Part shown: one piece after another, positions 53,904-61,301 of the stretch | How the letters are laid out: every line of letters begins with the position of its first letter | Numbering within the stretch: the first letter of the stretch is position 1 | Source of the DNA: a bacterium | GTDB lineage: Bacteria > Auribacterota > Tritonobacteria > UBA1439 | DNA length: 64,000 nucleotides | Direction: 5' to 3' | Assembly: GCA_028716845.1 (NCBI GenBank) | Contig: JAQUPF010000005.1 | Location: 1-64,000 of the forward strand | Made by a program: the position numbers and the translations under genes | Notes under the pieces: generated by a model | Database searches by the model: none | Told to the model about the DNA's origin: nothing | What the model saw: the letters and a program-made list of their open reading frames with translations, nothing else

Positions 53904-54356
53904 TCAGAACGGGACGTCGCTCTCCCGCTCGTCGTCCGCCCGATGCGTCTCCTCTCCGCCCTCGCTGTCGGGGGCGGGTGACGGCTCGTCGACCGCCTCG
54001 GCCGCCGGGCGGGCGGGCGATCCCTTGCCCCGCCCGAGGAATTGCACGCGCGCCGCGCGGACGCGGATCTTGCTCCGCTTCTCCCCCTCGCCGGTCTCCC
54101 ACGAATCGAGCTGGAGCCGGCCCTCGACGAAGATCGGCGATCCCTTCGTGAGGTACTCCGCCGCGGTCTCCGCCTGCCTCCCCCACGCGACGATGTCCAC
54201 GTAGCAGACCTCGTCCTTGCGCTCGCCGGCCTTGTTCGTGTAGGAGCTGTTGATCGCGAGACTCAGGTCCGCGACCGCCGAGCCGCCGGGGGTGTAGCGC
54301 AGCGTGGGCGGCTTCGTGAGATTCCCGATGAGGAACACCCTGTTCAACGATGCCAT
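53904..54356 (-). CDS. ssb: Single-stranded DNA-binding protein
   Basis: A 150-residue SSB. An OB-fold (about 1-108: MASLNRVFLIGNLTKPPTLRYTPGG, VDIVAWGRQAE, IFVEGRLQLDSWE) is followed by a Pro/Glu linker and the acidic protein-interaction tip ending ESDVPF. ATG 54356 has GGAGGTAATC. It sits between rpsF and rpsR as usual. Confidence 0.96.
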   Translation of the reverse strand: MASLNRVFLIGNLTKPPTLRYTPGGSAVADLSLAINSSYTNKAGERKDEVCYVDIVAWGRQAETAAEYLTKGSPIFVEGRLQLDSWETGEGEKRSKIRVRAARVQFLGRGKGSPARPAAEAVDEPSPAPDSEGGEETHRADDERESDVPF

Positions 54357-54358
54357 GA

Positions 54359-54697
54359 TTACCTCCGCTCGTGGCCCGCGGCCTGAGCGCCGGCGCCCTC
54401 GGCCGGCGGCCGCTCCCCCCCTCGCACGAACATGTGCCGCAGCACGTTCTGGTTCTTCCCGAACTGCCGGGTGAGGCCCTCCAGGACCGCCGGCTTCGCC
54501 CGGAAGCGGACGCACAGCGGGCAGCCGTCATGCTGCCTGCCGACCGTGTAGGAGAGACGCTGCTTCGAGCCGAGCGTCTTCTCCTCGATCGTCGCCCCCG
54601 CTTTCTCCAGCTCGGCGGCGATCTCCTCGGCGGCCTTGCCGACCTGCTCCTCCGGCAGGTCCGCCCGCAGGATGAACATCCCCTCGTATTCTTTCAA
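54359..54697 (-). CDS. rpsF: 30S ribosomal protein S6
   Basis: A 112-residue S6 with KEYEGMFILRADLPEEQVGKAAEEI at the N terminus and a C-terminal Ala/Gly-rich tail. No ATG fits the family start; the TTG at 54697 gives the usual MKxYEGMFI beginning and has GAGAGGAGCGGG upstream, so I take it as the start. The track's start adds 17 residues reaching into the leader. It is the first gene of rpsF-ssb-rpsR-rplI-dnaB-bamA-ompH. Confidence 0.92.
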   Translation of the reverse strand: MKEYEGMFILRADLPEEQVGKAAEEIAAELEKAGATIEEKTLGSKQRLSYTVGRQHDGCPLCVRFRAKPAVLEGLTRQFGKNQNVLRHMFVRGGERPPAEGAGAQAAGHERR

Positions 54698-54748
54698 TCT
54701 CGACCCGCTCCTCTCGTTCCGCCGGCCGCTGCCGGCACGCCGATCCAC

Positions 54749-54777
54749 ATCCTACCAAAGCGCCGCCCCCCTCACAA
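54749..54777 (-). promoter_or_regulatory. Promoter of the rpsF-ssb-rpsR-rplI-dnaB-bamA operon
   Basis: TTGTGA, a 17-bp spacer and TAGGAT read on the minus strand, about 52 nt before the rpsF TTG start. The leader may carry S6:S18 autoregulation, but I could not establish a structure. Confidence 0.55.
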
Positions 54778-54794
54778 GGCGCAAACCGGCGGCG

Positions 54795-55361
54795 TCATCC
54801 GGCCGGCGGATTGAACCTGTTCATGGCCGCCTCGATCCCCGACCGCGCGATCTCCTCGACGGCCTCCGCGGCCCGTTCGATCGCCCGCGCCGCCTCTTCG
54901 TCCTCCCCGGGGCCGAACCGACCGAGCACATGCGGCACCCACCCCCCCGCCGGCCGGCCGACGCCGATGCGGAGCCGCGGGAACTCCTCCGTGCCGAGCG
55001 CCCCGATGACCGACTCGAGCCCCTTGTGGCCCCCGGCGCCGCCCCCCTTCCTGATCCGGATCCTCCCGAGCGGCAGGGCGATGTCGTCGGTCACCACGAG
55101 GAGGTCGGCGGGCGCGCATTTCTCCCACCGCATGAGGGCGGCGACCGCGGCGCCGCTCACGTTCATGAACGTCTGCGGCCGGGCGAGGGTGAGCGTCCGC
55201 CCGCCGACCGGCGCCCGCGCCGCGCGGGCGCGGAGGCGCCACCTCCGCCGGAAGACCGCCCCCGCCCGCTCGCCGAGGCGCTCCACCGCCTCGGCGCCGA
55301 CATTGTGCCGGGTGCCCCGGTACTCCTCCCCGGGGTTGCCCAATCCGACGACGAGTTTCAT
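54795..55361 (-). CDS. pth: Peptidyl-tRNA hydrolase
   Basis: A 188-residue Pth that recycles peptidyl-tRNA. The family start MKLVVGLGNPGEEYRGTRHNVG contains the catalytic His, and RPQTFMNVSGAAV, VVTDDIALPLGRIRIRKGGGAGGHKGLESVI and RLRIGVGRP are all in place. It follows rplY by 19 nt, the widespread ctc-pth pair. Confidence 0.96.
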   Translation of the reverse strand: MKLVVGLGNPGEEYRGTRHNVGAEAVERLGERAGAVFRRRWRLRARAARAPVGGRTLTLARPQTFMNVSGAAVAALMRWEKCAPADLLVVTDDIALPLGRIRIRKGGGAGGHKGLESVIGALGTEEFPRLRIGVGRPAGGWVPHVLGRFGPGEDEEAARAIERAAEAVEEIARSGIEAAMNRFNPPAG

Positions 55362-55380
55362 TCCCCCGAGGGGCGGCCGA

Positions 55381-56103
55381 TCAGCTCTTCTCCCTCCCCT
55401 TCGCCTCCTCCTTCTTCTCCTTCTTCTCCTTCTTCTCCTCCGCCTCCGCCGGCTCCTTCTCCGCGCCCTCCGCCGGCGCCGCCTCGGCGGCCGCCGCGGC
55501 CTCCTCCGGCGCGGCCTCCTCCACCTTCTCCACCTTCGGGACGGACACGGTGAAGACGGTGAGCTCGGGATCGTTCAGGATCTTCACGCCCGGCGGCAGC
55601 GTGATGTCCTTCACCTTGATGCCGTCGCCGATGTCGAGCGCCGAGACGTCGACGGCGAGCTGCTCGGGCAGGTCGGCGGGAAGGCACTCCACCTCCACCT
55701 CCCGGAGGATCTGCTCGAGGATGCCGCCCTGGGCGATCCCTGCCGCCGTGCCCGTGTCGACGACGGAGATCTCCGCGGTGAGCGTCTCGGTCATCGAGAT
55801 CGCCGCGAAATCCACGTGGAGGACGGTGTCCTTCAGGCGGTCCCGCTGCACCTCCTTGACGATCACCGTCTCGGTCAGCGGCTTCTCCGACCCGCCGCCG
55901 GCGACCTCCAGGTCGATGATCGCGTGCTCCCCCCCCCGCCCCCTGATGATCTTTTGGATCTCCTTGCCGTCCATCCCGATCGGGAGGCTCTCCCTCCCCT
56001 GCGCGTAGAGGATGCCGGGGATCTCGCCGCGCCGGCGGATCCGCCGCGCCTCCCTCGTCCCCCGCTCCCCCCGCACCTTCGCCGAAAGCTTTATCCTGGC
56101 CAT
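55381..56103 (-). CDS. rplY: 50S ribosomal protein L25/general stress protein Ctc
   Basis: A 240-residue long-form L25 (CTC/TL5). The N-terminal 5S rRNA-binding domain (about 1-95, GTREARRIRRRGEIPGILYAQG) is followed by the C-terminal TL5 domain (about 96-185) and a long low-complexity tail rich in Ala, Glu and Lys (EEKKEKKEKKEEAKGREKS). The charged tail is common in this family. Start ATG 56103 has GGGAGGAGATCC. Confidence 0.94.
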   Translation of the reverse strand: MARIKLSAKVRGERGTREARRIRRRGEIPGILYAQGRESLPIGMDGKEIQKIIRGRGGEHAIIDLEVAGGGSEKPLTETVIVKEVQRDRLKDTVLHVDFAAISMTETLTAEISVVDTGTAAGIAQGGILEQILREVEVECLPADLPEQLAVDVSALDIGDGIKVKDITLPPGVKILNDPELTVFTVSVPKVEKVEEAAPEEAAAAAEAAPAEGAEKEPAEAEEKKEKKEKKEEAKGREKS

Positions 56104-56159
56104 GGATCTCCTCCCGTCCTATAAGACGATGCGACCGCCCGATTTATTCCGCTCGGGCG

Positions 56160-57422
56160 TCATTTTTTCCCTTTTTTCCTGATGGGCGCCGCCGGGACGC
56201 CGGCGACGACCCCCCCGTCCGGGACGTCCCGCCCCTTCAGGACGACCGACCCGGCGCCCGTGACCGCCCCCTTTCCGACCGTCACGGGGGCCACGAGCGT
56301 CGTCCCGCTCCCGATGAACGCCCCGTCGCCGATGATCGTCCGGTGCTTGCGCACGCCGTCGTAATTCGCCGTGATCGTTCCCGCGCCGATGTTCGCGCCG
56401 CTCCCGATGAGGGTGTCGCCGATGTAGCTCAGGTGCTTCGCCTTCGTGCCGCCGCCGATGACCGAGTTCTTCACCTCGACGAAGTTCCCCACCTCGGCGC
56501 CGTCCTCGAGCAGCGTCCCCGCCCGGACGTGGCTGAACGGCCCGACGCGGCAATCCGCGCCGATGCGGACGCCGCCCCCGATGACCGTGAACGGGTAGAT
56601 GATCGTGTCGCGGCCGATGGAGACGTCCGCGGCGATGTAGGTGGTCGACGGATCGACGATGGTGACGCCGTCCCGCATGAGCGCCCCCTGGATCCTCCCC
56701 TGGAGGATCCGCTCGATCCGCGCGAGGTCCTCCCGGGAATTGACGCCGAGGACCTCGCCCGGCGTCTCCGTCTGGACGGCCTCGAGCGGCTTCCCCCCGG
56801 CCGCGATGCTCCCCACGGCGTCCGTGAGGTAGAACTCCCCCTGGCGGTTCTCCGGCGAGAGGCCGGCGAGGGCGGCCGCGAGCTCCGGCGCGCGGAAGAC
56901 GTACAGCCCCGCGTTGATCTCCTCCACGGCCTTCTCGAAGAGGGAGGCGTCCTCCTCCTCGACGATCTTCTGCACCCTGCCGGTCGTCCTCCGGATCACC
57001 CGCCCGTAGCCGCTCGGGTCCTTGAAGACGGCCGTCAGGAGCGTGCACGCCGCGCCGGCGTCCCGGTGCGCCCCGACCAGCCGCGCGAGCGTCCCGGGGC
57101 GGATGAGGGGGACGTCCCCGCTCATGATGAGGAGGTCGCCCTCGTACCCCTCGAGGAGCGCCATCGCCTGCGCCACGGCGTGGCCCGTCCCGAGCTGCTC
57201 CTCCTGCCGGACGAACTCGCACCCCTCCCCCGCGATCTCCCGCACCCGCTCCGCGTCGTGGCCGATGACGACGATGATGCGCTCCGGCGCGACGGACCGC
57301 GCCGCGTCGAGGACCCAGGCGAGGAGCGGCCTGCCGGCGAGCGCATGGGCGACCTTCGCGCACCGGCTCTTCATCCGCGTCCCCTCGCCCGCCGCGAGGA
57401 TAATGCACGACAGTTTATTCAT
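56160..57422 (-). CDS. glmU: Bifunctional N-acetylglucosamine-1-P uridyltransferase/acetyltransferase
   Basis: A 420-residue GlmU that makes UDP-GlcNAc, the precursor of peptidoglycan and of the lipid A genes downstream. The nucleotidyltransferase P-loop is LAAGEGTRMKSR; later HLSYIGDTLIGSGANIGAGT and ANYDGVRKHRT are acetyltransferase active-site segments in the left-handed beta-helix. It is slightly shorter than the about 455-residue family norm, mainly at the C terminus. ATG 57422 has GGGAGAGGGAAGCGCGCC. Confidence 0.93.
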   Translation of the reverse strand: MNKLSCIILAAGEGTRMKSRCAKVAHALAGRPLLAWVLDAARSVAPERIIVVIGHDAERVREIAGEGCEFVRQEEQLGTGHAVAQAMALLEGYEGDLLIMSGDVPLIRPGTLARLVGAHRDAGAACTLLTAVFKDPSGYGRVIRRTTGRVQKIVEEEDASLFEKAVEEINAGLYVFRAPELAAALAGLSPENRQGEFYLTDAVGSIAAGGKPLEAVQTETPGEVLGVNSREDLARIERILQGRIQGALMRDGVTIVDPSTTYIAADVSIGRDTIIYPFTVIGGGVRIGADCRVGPFSHVRAGTLLEDGAEVGNFVEVKNSVIGGGTKAKHLSYIGDTLIGSGANIGAGTITANYDGVRKHRTIIGDGAFIGSGTTLVAPVTVGKGAVTGAGSVVLKGRDVPDGGVVAGVPAAPIRKKGKK

Positions 57423-57516
57423 GGCGCGCTTCCCTCTCCCCCACCCCGCCCCCGCCCCGCAATCCACTCAATAATCCCATTCCCCCTTCTCCCCTCATCC
57501 CTAATCCCTGCAGTAC

Positions 57517-57590
57517 TGGTTGCCCGGCGAGGATTCGAACCTCGAAACTCGGCTCCAAAGGCCGATGTGTTACCGTTACACCACCGGGCA
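57517..57590 (-). tRNA. tRNA-Gln (anticodon TTG)
   Basis: A complete cloverleaf: acceptor TGCCCGG pairs with CCGGGCA, anticodon stem-loop TCGGC CTTTGGA GCCGA gives TTG, and the T-loop is GAGGTTCGAATCCTC. The CCA end is encoded (57519-57517). It matches the presence of glnS. Confidence 0.95.
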
Positions 57591-57735
57591 GCGCGATTCG
57601 TGCTGGCAGGGTGAATTCCGGCGGGCATGATCGGATACGCGGCGGGCGGGGAGCGCCGCGCCGCTCCCGCGCGCGTGACGTCTCCCCGTCGGTGGATGCC
57701 GCTCCACGCAACTCCCCATTCCGTACCGGCGATGT

Positions 57736-57764
57736 ATGTTAATACGATATATGGGCGAAGTCAA
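57736..57764 (-). promoter_or_regulatory. Candidate promoter upstream of tRNA-Gln and glmU
   Basis: TTGACT, a 17-bp spacer and TAACAT on the minus strand, about 139 nt before the tRNA-Gln 5' end. Confidence 0.45.
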
Positions 57765-57806
57765 CCGGGCTTCTCGGCCCGACCTTTTCACTCTTCACCG
57801 CAGTGC

Positions 57807-57881
57807 TGGTGGGCCCGGTAGGACTCGAACCTACAGCCAACGGATTATGAGTCCGCTGCTCTGCCATTGAGCTACGGGCCC
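57807..57881 (-). tRNA. tRNA with CAT anticodon (Met or Ile2)
   Basis: A complete cloverleaf: acceptor GGGCCCG pairs with CGGGCCC, anticodon stem-loop GCGGA CTCATAA TCCGT gives CAT, and the T-loop is GTAGGTTCGAGTCCTAC. CCA is encoded (57809-57807). It lacks initiator features; elongator Met and lysidine-modified Ile2 cannot be told apart with certainty. Confidence 0.93.
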
Positions 57882-57892
57882 GACGTCGCGCC

Positions 57893-57921
57893 ACTATAGC
57901 ATTCCCCGACCGGCCGTTCAA
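57893..57921 (-). promoter_or_regulatory. Sigma70 promoter of the CAT tRNA gene
   Basis: TTGAAC, a 17-bp spacer and TATAGT end 11 nt before the tRNA 5' end, a typical tRNA promoter position. Confidence 0.75.
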
Positions 57922-57966
57922 CAGCATGGAGCGATGTCCCGCCCTGGAGGCACTCAGTCCCTTCCC

Positions 57967-58308
57967 TCACTCATCACGGCCGGATCCCGGAGTCCCTTCA
58001 TTGCGCGTGCGTGAAGGGTGCCGCGGCTGCGACGGCCCTCTCAAGCCGAGCAGGACCCGGTAAGGTCCCGGTGTGCCCGGCGGAACAAGCGCCACGCGGT
58101 CGCCGTCGCGGAGCTCTCGATTCCACGGGACTATCCTCCCGTTCAGGAACACCGCGTCCACCTCGTCCTCCGGGAGCCCGCACCTCGCGATGAGTTCCAG
58201 AACGGTCGTCCCGTTCGCCACTTCGATCCGCTCGTTCACAAAGCCCTTCCCCGCGGCCGCAAGCTTCGGCCCGAGGGAGGAGAACGCATTGAACGAGATC
58301 GTGATCAT
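57967..58308 (-). CDS. MoaD/ThiS-family ubiquitin-like sulfur carrier protein
   Basis: A 113-residue beta-grasp protein. ITISFNAFSSLGPKLAA, NGTTVLELIARCGLPEDEVDAVFLNGRIVPWNRELRDGDRVALVPPGTPGPYRVLLG are typical of MoaD/ThiS-like proteins that accompany molybdopterin or tungsten enzymes. The C-terminal Gly-Gly needed for thiocarboxylation is not at the very end; about 20 extra residues follow the GPYRVLLG motif. No partner enzyme is nearby. The ribosome binding site is weak. Confidence 0.75.
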   Translation of the reverse strand: MITISFNAFSSLGPKLAAAGKGFVNERIEVANGTTVLELIARCGLPEDEVDAVFLNGRIVPWNRELRDGDRVALVPPGTPGPYRVLLGLRGPSQPRHPSRTRNEGTPGSGRDE

Positions 58309-58355
58309 CGCAACCTGCGACCCTGTTCTAGAGAGTGGAGGCAGGATACTTGCCG

Positions 58356-58811
58356 TTACCGCCTCACGCCGCTCTTCTCACCCCGCAACCTGGTTCTTAT
58401 CCCGGTGAGGATGTCGTAGTAGCGCCACGCCGCGGGCGCGTTGGGTCCTTGGCGGTGATCCGGCCTCAGGACGAGATCGCCGGTCGAGAGCAGGACCTTC
58501 TTCACGTCGGGATTCTGGCGCACCTTTTCCCACGTCGCGGCGAAATTGGACAGCACGCCGAGCTCGTTGCGCTTCGAGAGTATCACTTCGCCCGGCCCGG
58601 CTTCCTGCGGCAGGATCTCCCACGCCGGCGCCCCTTTCCTCGGCGCTTCGGCCCACCATTGCAAAGGATACTGCCATATCTCCTGTACAATCAGAGTAAT
58701 TACATTTGCCCGACAGCCCATTGAGCTGTCATCCGTCGCCAAAACCAGCCACCGAGGAGATCCGCTTTGCCACGAGGAGATCCGCTCCTTGACATGCGGC
58801 GCATTCTTCAT
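58356..58811 (-). pseudogene. NADAR-domain protein with internal deletion (probable pseudogene)
   Basis: A 151-residue ORF. Its middle AWEILPQEAGPGEVILSKRNELGVLSNFAAT matches the start of NADAR (YbiA-like, NAD/ADP-ribose-linked) domains, and WEKVRQNPDVKKVLLSTGDLVLRPDH...APAAWRYYDI matches their end. The roughly 100 residues that normally lie between, with the active site, are missing in frame. The N-terminal 45 residues do not look like the usual signal peptide. The ORF is therefore probably a deletion relic. A TATAAT lies 5 nt before its ATG, and it runs antisense through the promoter of the gene at 58863. Confidence 0.7.
58753..58786. repeat. Two direct repeats CGAGGAGATCCGCT, 20-bp period
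   Basis: Two exact 14-bp copies start at 58753 and 58773, exactly 20 bp (about two helical turns) apart. The second ends 2 bp before the -35 at 58789, the position of an activator site. Confidence 0.7.
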
Positions 58812-58818
58812 GCATAAT
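58789..58818 (+). promoter_or_regulatory. Sigma70 promoter of the HhH/zinc-ribbon gene
   Basis: TTGACA (perfect), an 18-bp spacer and CATAAT give a transcript starting about 38 nt before the GTG at 58863. A minus-strand TATAAT at 58822-58817 overlaps it. Confidence 0.65.
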
Positions 58819-58862
58819 TATAACATGCGATGGGCGTGCGTCCGACGGGAGGGAGGTGCATC

Positions 58863-59687
58863 GTGAAGAGGTTTTTCGCCCCGGCGATGGTCATCGCGCT
58901 GGTCCTCATCTGGGCGGGTGAGGCCGCGTGCCAGATCAACGTCAACACCGCCTCGCAAAAGGAGCTCGAGAGCCTTCCCGGCATCGGTCCCGTGATGGCG
59001 GGGCGGATCATCGAGGGCAGGCCCTATCGAAACGTCAATGACCTGCGGCGCGTGAAGGGGATCGGGCCGGCGACGCTCGACAAGTTCAAGCACCTTGTGA
59101 CCGCCGGCCCGGCCGCGGCGCCGCCGCCGCCCCCGGCGAGGGAGGCGCCCGTCGCACGGAAGGCGGCGCCGGCACCCGTGTCCGTCCCCGTCTACTCCGT
59201 CGAGCGGTACAACACCCTCAAGTGCTTCAAATGCTCGAACGTCTACCAGGTTTCGAGCGATCTGAAAGACGGATGGTGCCCCTACTGCGGCCTGAAATGG
59301 CACATCAGGGGAGCGGCGGAGGCGGCCCCGCCGGCCGCGGCCCCTCCCGCCGCTGCCGCGCCGCCACCCGCCGCGGCGGCGCCCGTGGCGGGGGCGATAC
59401 CGTTCACGGATGCGGGCAACTACACGGGCCAGACGAAGACCGTCGAGGGGACGATCGTGGGGACGCACCTCTCCTCGCGCAGCAGGAACCTCTACCTGAA
59501 TTTCCACAAGGACTATACCGCGTACATCTCCGTCAAGATCCCGGCCGCGGACCTCGGGAAGTTCCGCAGCGACGCCGCCTCCTACTACAACGGGAAAAAG
59601 GTCATCGCCACCGGCATGATCAACAAGGAGGGGAATTTCCTCAGGCTCACCGTGACAGACCCCGCCCGCCTGCGCGTGGTCGACTGA
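58863..59687 (+). CDS. Secreted ComEA-like helix-hairpin-helix protein with zinc ribbon and OB-like domain
   Basis: A 274-residue exported protein. The signal peptide (1-24, ending AACQ) is followed by a ComEA-type HhH domain (about 25-80: INVNTASQKELESLPGIGPVMAGRIIEGRPY...VKGIGPATLDKF), which binds DNA non-specifically in known relatives. A Pro/Ala linker leads to a four-cysteine ribbon (LKCFKCSNVYQ...WCPYCGLKWH, about 120-145), a second Pro/Ala linker and an OB-like domain (VEGTIVGTHLSSRSRNLYLNF...NGKKVIATG). The GTG start at 58863 has GGGAGGGAGGTGCATC; the track start lacks one. The combination suggests extracytoplasmic DNA handling. Confidence 0.83.
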   Translation: MKRFFAPAMVIALVLIWAGEAACQINVNTASQKELESLPGIGPVMAGRIIEGRPYRNVNDLRRVKGIGPATLDKFKHLVTAGPAAAPPPPPAREAPVARKAAPAPVSVPVYSVERYNTLKCFKCSNVYQVSSDLKDGWCPYCGLKWHIRGAAEAAPPAAAPPAAAAPPPAAAAPVAGAIPFTDAGNYTGQTKTVEGTIVGTHLSSRSRNLYLNFHKDYTAYISVKIPAADLGKFRSDAASYYNGKKVIATGMINKEGNFLRLTVTDPARLRVVD

Positions 59688-59696
59688 TCGGGCGGC

Positions 59697-60611
59697 TCAG
59701 CGGCCGCTCGCGGAGTCGATGAGGGTGTCGATCTCCGCGGCGAGGGTGCGGATGGGGCGGGGGTCGACGACCTCGTTCCCCGTGTCATACTCGGTGCCGA
59801 AGTTGTGGTTCGCGTGCGGGACGATGACGAGCCCCTTCGGCGTCTCGATTTGCTCGAAGAGATTCTCCGTGTAGCGCCTGACGTCCGGCCAGTCGCCGTC
59901 CGCCAGGATGAAGTAGACGTTCTTCGGCCCCTCGATCGGCAGGTACTGGAACAGGTTGAGCGGCCGGACGAGCCGCATCCAGTACTCCTCCCCCACCGGC
60001 TGCCCGACGGCCCGCTCGAGCTTCTCCATGTACTGCCGCCGCACGGCCGGCGGGTACGCCTCCGGGAACTTGTAGTTCCCCGGCGCGATGCTCACGATGT
60101 TCCGCACCTCGGGAGACGTCGCCCCGACGATGAAGGAGAGGTTTCCGCCGAGCGAGTGCCCCGCGACGGTGATCTCCTCCCGCCGGACGGGGAGCCTGGC
60201 GAGCATGTAATCGAGCGCCGCCCGGGTGTCGGTGACGAAGTCGAGGTCCTGGGGGACGCGGAACCGCGATATCTTGTACGACTCCCCGAAGCCGCGCAGG
60301 TCGAAGCTGAGGACGAGGTATCCCTTCCGCGCGAGGGCGGGGAGGAGCAGCCGGTAGAGCGCCGTGTCCTTCCCGCTCGGGAGCGTGCCGTGGACGAAGA
60401 GGATGCCGGGATGCCGGGACCAGGGGAAGCGGGGCGGGTAGTGGACCCTGCCCGCGAGCGTGAAGGTGTGCGGCCCCGAGAAGACCACCTTCCTCGTCCG
60501 GACCCGCAGGCGTTCCTTCACCCTGCCGACCTGCGTCCCCGCCGCGAAGCCGGCGCCGAGGCAGGCGGCGGCGAGCAGGGCGACGGCCGTTTTCCCCCTG
60601 AAGATATGCAT
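59697..60611 (-). CDS. Exported alpha/beta hydrolase
   Basis: A 304-residue alpha/beta hydrolase with an N-terminal signal or anchor (TAVALLAAACLGAGFAAG). The oxyanion/HG region is ILFVHGTLPSGKD, the nucleophile elbow is GHSLGG, the acid is probably in FILADGDWPDV, and the catalytic His in VIVPHANHNF. It resembles secreted dienelactone-hydrolase or prolyl-oligopeptidase-like esterases; the substrate is unknown. ATG 60611 is used; the 148 track residues before it run through the rlpA-like gene in another frame. Confidence 0.8.
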   Translation of the reverse strand: MHIFRGKTAVALLAAACLGAGFAAGTQVGRVKERLRVRTRKVVFSGPHTFTLAGRVHYPPRFPWSRHPGILFVHGTLPSGKDTALYRLLLPALARKGYLVLSFDLRGFGESYKISRFRVPQDLDFVTDTRAALDYMLARLPVRREEITVAGHSLGGNLSFIVGATSPEVRNIVSIAPGNYKFPEAYPPAVRRQYMEKLERAVGQPVGEEYWMRLVRPLNLFQYLPIEGPKNVYFILADGDWPDVRRYTENLFEQIETPKGLVIVPHANHNFGTEYDTGNEVVDPRPIRTLAAEIDTLIDSASGR

Positions 60612-60688
60612 GGCGGCATCCCCCGTGCGGCGACCGCACGCCCATAAATATAGCACACGCCGGGGGGCGCCCGTCGGGCGCCGGGCGT

Positions 60689-61084
60689 TCAGCCGTTCCC
60701 GAGCGGGAGCACCTCGATCGGGATGAGGCCCTCGCCGGGATCGGCGATCTTCCCGAAGGCGCCCCGCGTGAGATCGATGATGCGTCCCTTCCGGACGTGG
60801 CGCCTCGCGGGCCCCCGGTCGTTGACCCGCACGACCACCGATTTCCCGTTGTTGAGATTCGTGACCCTGAGGAGCGTGTTGAACGGCATGCCCCATGCGG
60901 CGCACGTGAGCTGCCGGTCGCAAAACACCTCCATGTTCGCGGTCGTCTGCCGTATGCCGGGGTCCCGTTTCGAATACCAGGAGGCGGTCCCCACCATGCC
61001 CTCGCCCTGCACATACTCGTCGGCCGAGGATAACGCGCCGCCGATTGCCGCCCAAGCGGCGAGAATTGCGATAACGGCCCTCAT
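60689..61084 (-). CDS. RlpA-like double-psi beta-barrel protein
   Basis: A 131-residue exported protein. A signal peptide (about 1-22) is followed by the RlpA core MVGTASWYS, ANMEVFCDRQLTCAAWGMPFNTLLRVTNLNNGKSVVVRVNDRGP and RIIDLTRGAFGKI. The Asp of NDRGP is the catalytic residue of RlpA-type septal lytic transglycosylases. No SPOR domain is present, so septal targeting would need another route. ATG 61084 has a perfect AAGGAGGTTTGAG; the track start does not. Confidence 0.87.
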   Translation of the reverse strand: MRAVIAILAAWAAIGGALSSADEYVQGEGMVGTASWYSKRDPGIRQTTANMEVFCDRQLTCAAWGMPFNTLLRVTNLNNGKSVVVRVNDRGPARRHVRKGRIIDLTRGAFGKIADPGEGLIPIEVLPLGNG

Positions 61085-61301
61085 CTCAAACCTCCTTGAC
61101 AACATTGACCTGCTGTCACAAGCCAGGCGGCGGTCTGGAATGGCCCCGGCTTGAACTGCCTGCTCCGGGGCGACCGCGGCTTGATAGTTGCTACTCTATG
61201 GACAGCAAGAGGTTAGCTATTACTGCGGCTTTTGAATTGTGGGTGAAGGGTAGCACATGCCGGGGGAAAGTCCAGGGAAAAAGCCAGGCCCATGGGAACG
61301 C
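61085..61301. other. AT-richer intergenic region
   Basis: About 217 nt without a convincing gene. It is less GC-rich than the flanks and has TATC/TAGT-rich patches but no promoter I can defend. No module of the dispersed repeat family is seen. Confidence 0.4.

Noticed and set aside
57627-57821. 64-residue plus-strand ORF and 71-residue minus ORF between the tRNAs
   Set aside because: They run into the tRNA genes and a promoter, and show no ribosome binding site or domain.
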